From: Pseudomonadota bacterium
GTDB taxonomy: Bacteria > Desulfobacterota > Desulfovibrionia > Desulfovibrionales > Desulfovibrionaceae
Assembly (NCBI GenBank): GCA_023450535.1
Contig: JAEXGX010000426.1
Location: 1 to 9,579 of the forward strand
Direction of reading: 5' to 3'
DNA: 9,579 nt
The translations under genes and the position numbers were made by a program. Below the pieces are notes generated by a model. That model worked only from the letters and a program-made list of their open reading frames with translations. It had not been told where the DNA came from and searched no databases. This document shows, one piece after another, positions 4,753 to 9,579 of the stretch. Positions within the stretch are counted from its first letter, which is position 1, and each line of letters starts with the position of its first letter.

Positions 4753-5940
4753 ATGTCGCTTCCCCAGGGTTTCAGACTGGCCGCTGCGGCGGCGAATTTT
4801 CGCGGCAAGGGCAAAACCCGTGACGATCTGGCTCTTGTGATCAGTGAACGGCCCGCCGCGGCCGCCGGCGTGTTCACCACCAACCTGTTCCGGGCCGCGC
4901 CCGTGCTTGTGGCGCAAGAAAATCTCACCCGATCCCCCGAAGCTATACGCGGCATTCTGATCAATTCAGGGCAGGCCAATGCCTGCACCGGGAGGGAAGG
5001 GCTTGCCCATTGCCGCGAAACGCTGGATATGGCCGCAGAGGCCGCCGGCGTGGACTCCGGCTCTCTTTTGCCCGCGTCCACCGGAGTCATCGGCGCGTTG
5101 ATGGACATGGGCAAGTGGCGCGCGGCCATGCCGGAGCTTGCGGCGTCTTTCGGGCATGTGGATCTTGAGCGCTTCGCCCGGGCGATTATGACCACAGACG
5201 CTTTCCCCAAACTGGCGGAAGCCGAACTGACTCTGGACGGCGGCACGGTGCGCCTTGCCGGGGTTGCCAAGGGCGCGGGCATGATTTGCCCCAACATGGC
5301 GACGATGATTTCCCTGGTGCTGTGCGACGCCGACGTGGATGCCGCCTCATGGAGAGAGATGTTCCGCCGCGCGGCAAACGCGACCTTTAATCGGGTGTCT
5401 GTGGATGGCGATACCTCCACCAACGATTCCCTGTTCGGGCTGGCTAACGGAGCTTCCGGTATCCGTGTGACAGAGGAAGAACTGCCCCTGCTGGAAGAAG
5501 CACTGACCGGCATTCTTGGTGATCTGGCCTACATGCTGGTCAAGGATGGCGAAGGCGCGACCAAGGTCATGCATATCAGTGTGACAGGCGCGGCAAGTGA
5601 CGCCGACGCCGAGCTGGTAGCCCGCGCTGTGGGACATTCCCAGTTGGTGAAGACGGCCATGTTCGGCAAAGACCCGAACTGGGGCCGTATTGTGGCCGCC
5701 GCCGGGCGTTCGGGAGCAACATTCGATCCGGACAGGGTACGAGTGACCCTGTGCGGCGTGACACTGTTCCACGACGGCCGCCCCACCACAGAAGATTTTG
5801 ATACACTGCTGCGGGAGCCTCTGGACGGAGCGGACGTGACCCTTGACATCAGCCTTGGCGAAGGGCCGGGCACGGCTCGCTTGCTTGCCTCTGACCTCAC
5901 TCATGCCTATGTATCTCTGAACGCGGACTATCGTTCCTGA
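4753..5940 (+). CDS. argJ: Bifunctional glutamate N-acetyltransferase / amino-acid acetyltransferase (ArgJ)
   Basis: ArgJ transfers the acetyl group from N-acetylornithine to glutamate, giving ornithine and recycling the acetyl group in arginine synthesis; some members also use acetyl-CoA. The 395-residue product has the family's normal length. It is made as a precursor that cleaves itself before a threonine: here A183-T184 in GMICPNMATM (176-185), giving alpha and beta chains with Thr184 as nucleophile. Other landmarks are NSGQANACTG (71-80), PASTGVIG (107-114, oxyanion-hole Thr-Gly), DGDTSTNDS (218-226), DGEGATK (265-271), GKDPNWGRI (305-313) and the C-terminal NADYRS. The ATG at 4753 has GAGG 6 nt upstream; a longer in-frame reading back to 4549 is not family-like. 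It heads a run with DUF503 15 nt downstream. No other arg gene is in view. Sequence alone does not tell mono- from bifunctional. Confidence 0.95.
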   Translation: MSLPQGFRLAAAAANFRGKGKTRDDLALVISERPAAAAGVFTTNLFRAAPVLVAQENLTRSPEAIRGILINSGQANACTGREGLAHCRETLDMAAEAAGVDSGSLLPASTGVIGALMDMGKWRAAMPELAASFGHVDLERFARAIMTTDAFPKLAEAELTLDGGTVRLAGVAKGAGMICPNMATMISLVLCDADVDAASWREMFRRAANATFNRVSVDGDTSTNDSLFGLANGASGIRVTEEELPLLEEALTGILGDLAYMLVKDGEGATKVMHISVTGAASDADAELVARAVGHSQLVKTAMFGKDPNWGRIVAAAGRSGATFDPDRVRVTLCGVTLFHDGRPTTEDFDTLLREPLDGADVTLDISLGEGPGTARLLASDLTHAYVSLNADYRS

Positions 5941-5955
5941 TTACGGAGGTTTCCC

Positions 5956-6252
5956 GTGCCCATGCTCATCGGCGTGCTGACGGTGGAATACGCCTTGCAC
6001 GGCAACGATTCCCTTAAGGGAAAGCGGCGCGTGGCCAACAGCCTCAAGCAAAAGGTGCGCAACACCTTCAACGTGGCTGTGGCCGAGGCCGGCTCTGAAG
6101 ATTCGCTTGTCCGCCTGCGGCTCAAGGTTGTTTCCATCAGCAACAGCGAACGTCATCTTCAGTCCCGTATGGACAAGTGTCTGGCAATGATGGAAGCGGT
6201 CTGCACCGAGGAAATGACCTGGAGCGATCTGGAAATAATGGACGCGGATTAG
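5956..6252 (+). CDS. DUF503 (YlxP-like) family protein
   Basis: The 98-residue product matches DUF503: MPMLIGVLTVEYALHGNDSL at the start, KGKRRVANSLKQKVRNTFNV (22-41) and VAEAG (42-46), then a hydrophilic C-terminus. The family is small, cytoplasmic and mostly of unknown function; members commonly sit in the nusA-infB-rbfA translation cluster. The start is GTG, chosen because GGAGGT ends 5 nt before it; the in-frame ATG two codons later would be 11 nt away. It follows argJ by 15 nt, and a DHH phosphoesterase comes 87 nt downstream after a hairpin. rbfA, which I recall between the DUF503 gene and the DHH gene in related genomes, is absent here. Confidence 0.88.
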   Translation: MPMLIGVLTVEYALHGNDSLKGKRRVANSLKQKVRNTFNVAVAEAGSEDSLVRLRLKVVSISNSERHLQSRMDKCLAMMEAVCTEEMTWSDLEIMDAD

Positions 6253-6258
6253 ACGGCG

Positions 6259-6281
6259 CAAACTCCGCAAAGCGGAGTTTG
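6259..6281 (+). terminator. 10-bp hairpin between the DUF503 gene and nrnA
   Basis: CAAACTCCGC (6259-6268), loop AAA, GCGGAGTTTG (6272-6281) is a perfect 10-bp stem 6 nt past the DUF503 stop. The A/T base of the stem gives TTTGTC on the 3' side, a weak U-tract. It may terminate part of the transcription, making nrnA partly independent, or act as an RNA processing or stability element. Confidence 0.5.
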
Positions 6282-6339
6282 TCATCAGCCTGGGATTGAA
6301 CAGGAACATGTTACGGGGCATCCCCCCAGAGGAGCGTAT

Positions 6340-7341
6340 ATGTCTGATTCTTCCTCTTCACCTGGTATTGTGCCGGAAGAATTGCTTGCAGTGCTGAAAA
6401 AGCATGATCGTATCCTGATTGCGGCGCACGAGAATCCCGACGGAGACGCCGTAGGGGCAAGTGTGGCCCTGGGCTGGGCCTTGCGCACGCTGGGCAAGGA
6501 GGTGCTGCTGTATAACCAAACGGGCTTTCCTGAATATCTGAGCTGGTTGCGTCTTCCCAGCCCGGTGCTGCGGGATATTTCGGCTCTTCCCGGCAAACCG
6601 GGGCTGGTTGTCGCGCTGGACAGCGGCGACGCCGCGCGTCTGGGCGAGGGCATTCAGGCACTGTTGGGCGAAGTGCCTGTGGTGAACATCGACCATCATC
6701 TGGGCAATCCTCAATACGGCACTGCGGCCAACTGGGTTGATCCTTCCAGGGCCGCCACGGGCGAGATGGTCGGAGACATCGCCGATGCTCTGGAACTGCC
6801 GCTGGAAGGAGCGCTGGCCGAGGCTGTGTATGTGGCGCTGGCCTCGGACACAGGTTCCTTTGCCTATGGCAACACCAGGCCGTCCTCCCTGCGCATGGCG
6901 GCCCGTCTGCTGGAAGGGGGGCTGGATCTCGCCGATATTCGCGCCAAACTGGACAATAACTGGTCGGAAGGCAAGCTGCGCCTGTGGGGACGCCTGATGA
7001 GCGAAGCCCGCATCCTCGACGGCGGCAAGCTCGGCGCGGCTCTGATCAATCGCGCCATGCTGGACGAATTCGGCGCGCTCAAGGAAGACGCCGAAGGCTT
7101 TGTGGAACAACTGCGCAAGATAAAGGGCGTGCGTGTGGCTCTTTTATTGCGCGAAGTGGAAAAGGACGGCAAAAGCATGACCAAGGTCAGCCTGCGTTCC
7201 AGCGGCGCGGACGATGTGCGCAAGGTTGCCGCGCAGTTTGGCGGGGGCGGGCACAAGAACGCCGCCGGAGCCACTGTGGATCTGCCGCCTGAAAAGGCGC
7301 TCATTGCCATTCAGCCCTATATACGCCATGTCTGGAACTGA
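6340..7341 (+). CDS. nrnA: DHH/DHHA1 phosphoesterase, NrnA-type oligoribonuclease / pAp phosphatase
   Basis: The 333-residue cytoplasmic Mn-dependent enzyme degrades 2-5 nt oligoribonucleotides (nanoRNA) and dephosphorylates pAp, the by-product of sulfate assimilation and acyl carrier protein turnover. The DHH domain has motif I AAHENPDGDAVGA (28-40), motif II VALDSGD (91-97), the DHH triad at 118-120 in NIDHH, and ASDTGSF (168-174). The DHHA1 domain ends with the substrate-binding GGGGHKNAAG (301-310). All metal ligands are present. The ATG follows AGAGGAG at 5-nt spacing. The gene ends 25 nt before the arsR-like gene. Family assignment is firm. The NrnA sub-type rests on architecture and length; a cyclic-dinucleotide phosphodiesterase of the same fold is possible but usually carries extra domains. 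Confidence 0.9.
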   Translation: MSDSSSSPGIVPEELLAVLKKHDRILIAAHENPDGDAVGASVALGWALRTLGKEVLLYNQTGFPEYLSWLRLPSPVLRDISALPGKPGLVVALDSGDAARLGEGIQALLGEVPVVNIDHHLGNPQYGTAANWVDPSRAATGEMVGDIADALELPLEGALAEAVYVALASDTGSFAYGNTRPSSLRMAARLLEGGLDLADIRAKLDNNWSEGKLRLWGRLMSEARILDGGKLGAALINRAMLDEFGALKEDAEGFVEQLRKIKGVRVALLLREVEKDGKSMTKVSLRSSGADDVRKVAAQFGGGGHKNAAGATVDLPPEKALIAIQPYIRHVWN

Positions 7342-7366
7342 ACCAGCCGGACAAGGAAAGCCTGCC

Positions 7367-7729
7367 ATGAGCCCATCCCTTATTCCTCACGATCACGGTC
7401 AGCCTACGGAAAATGTGCTGGAGCGCATGCCTTCTCCGGATACCTTCGTGGATGCGGCGGCAACCTTTCAGCAGATAGGGGATGGTTCGCGCTTGCGCAT
7501 CCTGTGGCTGCTCTGCCACTGTGAGGAGTGCGTGTGTGATATCGCTGCCGCCGTGGGCATGAGCCCTGCGGCAGTATCCCATCATCTGAAGACCCTGAAG
7601 CTGCACGGGCTGCTCCGCTCCCGCCGGGAGGGGAAGGAAATACACTATACCCTGGCGGATAATGAAAAAGCCCGTCTGCTGCACAGGCTGATCGACGATT
7701 ACTTTCAGCTGGAGTGTCCGCTGAAGTAA
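7367..7729 (+). CDS. ArsR/SmtB-family winged-helix repressor with clustered cysteines
   Basis: This 120-residue protein is a dimeric metal- or metalloid-responsive DNA-binding repressor by family. Residues 30-100 form the winged helix: IGDGSRLRILWLL (37-49), then CHCEECVCD (50-58), recognition helix SPAAVSHHLKTL (66-77) and the wing RSRREGKEIHYTL (85-97). The ECVCD part matches the ArsR/CadC alpha3 metal site (ELCVCDL). C50, C52, C55, C57 and C117 are all available ligands. Of the SmtB alpha5 zinc site only the first Asp and a C-terminal Glu look conserved, so As(III), Sb(III), Cd(II) or Pb(II) sensing is more likely than Zn(II). The N-terminus (PHDHG) adds two histidines. ATG 7367 was chosen for AAGGAAAG upstream; an in-frame ATG at 7328 overlaps nrnA and has no ribosome site. 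No metal-efflux gene is adjacent, so its target lies elsewhere or it acts on its own operon. Confidence 0.88.
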   Translation: MSPSLIPHDHGQPTENVLERMPSPDTFVDAAATFQQIGDGSRLRILWLLCHCEECVCDIAAAVGMSPAAVSHHLKTLKLHGLLRSRREGKEIHYTLADNEKARLLHRLIDDYFQLECPLK

Positions 7730-7765
7730 GCGCCTGATCTTATTTTTCGCCGGAGGGCGGTAGGG

Positions 7766-7777
7766 TGTGTTAACACA
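7766..7777. promoter_or_regulatory. 12-bp perfect palindrome TGTGTTAACACA
   Basis: This sits 37 nt past the arsR-like stop in a short AT-rich patch. It has the symmetry of a dimeric regulator's site, but no promoter or downstream plus-strand gene is evident, and 12-bp palindromes of this kind do occur by chance. Whether it binds anything is open. Confidence 0.2.
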
Positions 7778-7800
7778 AAACAGAAAAAACTTGCGTTTTC

Positions 7801-7850
7801 GGGGCTCTGCCCCGTACCCCGTCGGGGGGAATGATTCCCCCCGATCCCCC
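7801..7850. repeat. REP-like pair of GC hairpins
   Basis: GGGGC-TCT-GCCCC (7801-7813) is followed by GGGGGGAA-TGA-TTCCCCCC (7824-7842) and a trailing C-run. Tandem short hairpins of G- and C-runs in a gap between convergent genes match the general style of REP-like elements. With the similar material at 3321-3378 and 3676-3691 this suggests a genome-wide family; copy number cannot be judged from one window. Confidence 0.5.
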
Positions 7851-7899
7851 TCAATATATTGGAATTATCCCCAATAGTGTAAACAGCCCCTCTTCACCA

Positions 7900-7953
7900 A
7901 GCCCCAATATAAAACGGCGCTCCGTTTCCGAAGCGCCGTTTTATATTGGGGCT
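7900..7953. terminator. 22-bp perfect palindrome, bidirectional intrinsic terminator
   Basis: Positions 7900-7921 and 7932-7953 are perfect 22-bp complements around a 10-nt loop. The GC core CGGCGCT/AGCGCCG is flanked by AAAA on the left and TTTT on the right, so a U-tract follows the core on both strands. It separates the plus-strand argJ-to-arsR run from the minus-strand ABC operon, whose last stop codon is 10 nt away. This is a textbook bidirectional terminator, extended by outer paired bases. Confidence 0.85.
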
Positions 7954-7963
7954 GTGCTATGCA

Positions 7964-8368
7964 CTACTTCGCGCGAAGCCAGAACTCCGCAATATTTATT
8001 TCCAGGTTCTCATTCAATTCGGAGACGGAGAATTTGATCGTCCTGCTTTCCAGCACCTTGTCATCCTCATCCAGCCTATCAATAATCATGACATGCTTCT
8101 TGCCCACGGCCTTGCCGGAGGCGCTGTCATCCTCCATCATGTAAATGGGCTCTGTCTTGTCAATGATCACCTCAGCCGCTTCCAGAGCCGGATATTCCAG
8201 TCCGTCTTTTCCGGTGAAGGCGGAATTGTCCAGCATAAGCTTGTACGTTTTGCCCTCTGAATAGCACCATACACCGAGAAGCACGAGCAAAACCACCAGA
8301 ACCATATTCACCAGCACGTGCTTGATAATGATACGCCTGCGGCTGACCGGAGTAGGAAACTGGCTCAT
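7964..8368 (-). CDS. Small single-pass membrane protein of an ABC importer operon (DUF6672-like)
   Basis: The 134-residue product starts with a basic segment (SRRRIIIK, 9-16), one membrane helix (about 17-35) and then a soluble domain of about 98 residues. By the positive-inside rule that domain faces the periplasm. After the helix comes EGKTYKLMLDNSAF (38-51), a YPALEAAEVIID strand (59-70), an acidic stretch and GKAVGKKHVMIIDRL (85-99). This pattern fits what I recall of DUF6672, a family of unknown function found beside BPD_transp_2 permeases; a profile search would settle it. Its ATG overlaps the permease stop by 4 nt (ATGA), with GGGAGGT 5 nt upstream, so translation is coupled and it is probably made together with the transporter. 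An accessory or assembly role at the membrane is inference. It is the last gene before the palindrome at 7900. Confidence 0.82.
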   Translation of the reverse strand: MSQFPTPVSRRRIIIKHVLVNMVLVVLLVLLGVWCYSEGKTYKLMLDNSAFTGKDGLEYPALEAAEVIIDKTEPIYMMEDDSASGKAVGKKHVMIIDRLDEDDKVLESRTIKFSVSELNENLEINIAEFWLRAK

Positions 8369-9477
8369 GCGGCACCTCCCGATTCCCCGCGCAGATTCGC
8401 GCGGGCGCGTTCCTTGTCGGCATGGCGACGCCAGGCATGCAGCACCAGCGCGAGGGAAATAATCGCGTAACAGACGAACACGCGGAAATACTCGCCGATC
8501 TGCGCGTCGCCCACCAGATACTTGCCCGCCATGGGAGAAACCACAAACATCAGGTGGAAAAGCAGCACACCCGTAAACACGTTGAGAATGGACGCACGGG
8601 CCACGGTAGCCCCGCCTACCAGCAGGGAGGCAATGGCAAACACGCCCGCCTGTTCATGGCTGTTATAGGTGTTCAACGTTCCCACGTTCTGAAGGAAGAT
8701 AATCTGCCCGTAGGCCGCAAGCACGGTGGAAATGACAATGGAAATAATGCGAGTGCGCATGACCGGAATACCCGCCGAATGCGCCACACCCAGATCCTGT
8801 CCGGTAGCCCGCATGTCCTGTCCGAGCTTGGTGCGGCGGAACCACACAATAAACAGACAGAACACGCCAATCACCAGGAAGGTTGCCAGCGGAATATGAA
8901 TGCCCATGATATCCAGCGGAATCGCGTTGTCCAGGGTACCGCGAATGCCGTCAAGGTTGGTCACATTACGGATGCCGTAACCGCGAGAGAGCACCAGTTC
9001 AGAGTTAATGATGGGCACGATGCTGCCGAAACCGTACAGCACCACCAACTGGTAGACCCCGTTCATGAAGAAGCCGAGAATATAGGACGTGACCATTTCC
9101 CTGCCCCGCGCCTTGTTCAGCACCGCGCCGCACATCCAGCCGAACAGGATGGCCAGCGGCGTGGCGATGAGTGCGGCCAAGGTCATGCCGTACAGGCCGG
9201 AGACGTTCCAGTCGCTGATGAAGATCAGACCGATCTGCCCGGCCATGGCGCCGAGCACCATGCCGAAGTTCAGCCCCATGCCCGCCAAGATCGGAATGAG
9301 CAGAGAGAGCACGAGGAAGGAGTTGCGGGCGAGTCTGGTCAGCATTTCCTGAATCAGATACTCGGCCGTGAACTGGGAATAGTAGATGCCGATGGCGCTC
9401 ACCACCAGAAAGACGATGGGCACGGCATTGCGCATGCAGAAGAGTTTGACGGCATTGCCGCCGGACGTGGTTTTCAT
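8365..9477 (-). CDS. ABC transporter permease, BPD_transp_2 family (sugar/nucleoside/branched-chain type)
   Basis: The 370-residue product is an inner-membrane permease with about 8-10 predicted helices, for example 18-36, 52-88, 95-118, 131-150, 195-213, 243-265, 278-315 and 330-348. Between the helices lies a conserved cytoplasmic loop, RRTKLGQDMRATGQDLGVAH (214-233), plus SAGIPV; TxxGxxxRAxGxNxxxAxxxGI is the ATPase-coupling signature of the RbsC/LivH/YufP superfamily. The C-terminus is basic (HAWRRHADKERARA). The ATG overlaps the stop of the upstream permease (ATGA), with AAAGGTGAG before it. Two consecutive permeases fit the heterodimeric arrangement of BmpA/PnrA-type nucleoside importers or branched-chain systems. 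The substrate cannot be read from this gene; the binding protein and ATPase are presumably upstream, beyond 9579. Confidence 0.9.
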   Translation of the reverse strand: MKTTSGGNAVKLFCMRNAVPIVFLVVSAIGIYYSQFTAEYLIQEMLTRLARNSFLVLSLLIPILAGMGLNFGMVLGAMAGQIGLIFISDWNVSGLYGMTLAALIATPLAILFGWMCGAVLNKARGREMVTSYILGFFMNGVYQLVVLYGFGSIVPIINSELVLSRGYGIRNVTNLDGIRGTLDNAIPLDIMGIHIPLATFLVIGVFCLFIVWFRRTKLGQDMRATGQDLGVAHSAGIPVMRTRIISIVISTVLAAYGQIIFLQNVGTLNTYNSHEQAGVFAIASLLVGGATVARASILNVFTGVLLFHLMFVVSPMAGKYLVGDAQIGEYFRVFVCYAIISLALVLHAWRRHADKERARANLRGESGGAA

Positions 9478-9579
9478 GATCTCACCTTTGTCACACGGGT
9501 CAGGGCGTAGAGAATCATGCCGTTGGACACGATGATGCGGATAACTTCGGACATATCGGTCTGCAGCATGCTGTTGATG
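9474..9579 (-). CDS. C-terminal tail of an upstream ABC permease (partial)
   Basis: An open frame enters from the right edge and ends at TGA 9476-9474, giving the last 34 residues: a soluble stretch ending SEVIRIIVSNG, a short hydrophobic segment GMILYAL and a basic tail TRVTKVRS. The 4-nt ATGA overlap with the next permease, the hydrophobic-then-basic ending and the operon context support a first permease subunit of the same transporter. Too little is visible to assign a family independently. Confidence 0.6.
   Translation of the reverse strand, partial: INSMLQTDMSEVIRIIVSNGMILYALTRVTKVRS

Noticed and set aside
7328..7366. Earlier ATG for the ArsR-family gene, overlapping nrnA
   Set aside because: No Shine-Dalgarno precedes 7328, whereas AAGGAAAG precedes 7367.
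8422..9510. 362-codon plus-strand frame opposite the ABC permease
   Set aside because: The minus-strand permease has clear membrane helices and the BPD_transp_2 loop. The plus-strand product is His/Gln-rich hydrophilic sequence typical of the complement of a membrane-protein gene.

Overview
The window is bacterial, GC-rich chromosomal DNA carrying housekeeping genes, with GC-rich palindromic elements in the gaps between convergent genes. A stand-alone IMP cyclohydrolase, a long-form HflX, an ArgJ/DUF503/NrnA cluster, and a DUF6672-like protein next to a BPD_transp_2 permease together suggest a Desulfovibrionaceae-type organism (Desulfovibrio/Bilophila-like). This is inference from gene content and family resemblance; no rRNA or other definitive marker is present.

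Layout from left to right. (1) Positions 1-594, minus strand: the first 198 residues of a surface protein with a BapA-prefix-like motif and a Gly/Ser/His/Glu linker, truncated by the window edge. (2) Positions 595-960: a divergent control region with a terminator-like hairpin in the adhesin leader and a promoter plus 5' stem-loop for the plus-strand genes. (3) Positions 961-3268, plus strand: IMP cyclohydrolase followed after 22 nt by the GTPase gene hflX, probably one transcript. (4) Positions 3269-3865: a 597-nt non-coding gap with a 65-bp degenerate inverted repeat, several GC-rich hairpins and a 23-bp perfect palindrome before the end of lepB. (5) Positions 3866-4474, minus strand: signal peptidase I (lepB), divergent from argJ. 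(6) Positions 4753-7729, plus strand: argJ (arginine biosynthesis), a DUF503 protein, an NrnA-type DHH phosphoesterase and a Cys-rich ArsR/SmtB repressor. (7) Positions 7730-7963: a convergent gap with REP-like hairpins and a 22-bp bidirectional terminator. (8) Positions 7964-9579, minus strand: the distal end of an ABC importer operon, with the tail of one permease, a complete second permease and a small single-pass membrane protein, joined by 4-nt ATGA overlaps.

Most genes are ordinary. The points most worth a second look are: a JAMM/MPN-like HxH...SxxD signature in the N-terminal extension of HflX; the unclear hflX start, where the best Shine-Dalgarno points at an ATA codon; the inverted repeat whose left arm runs through the hflX stop codon; the four-cysteine cluster in the ArsR protein; the leader of the adhesin gene; and the small membrane protein coupled to the ABC permeases. 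I found no CRISPR array, transposase, tRNA, rRNA, or recognisable defence or toxin system.
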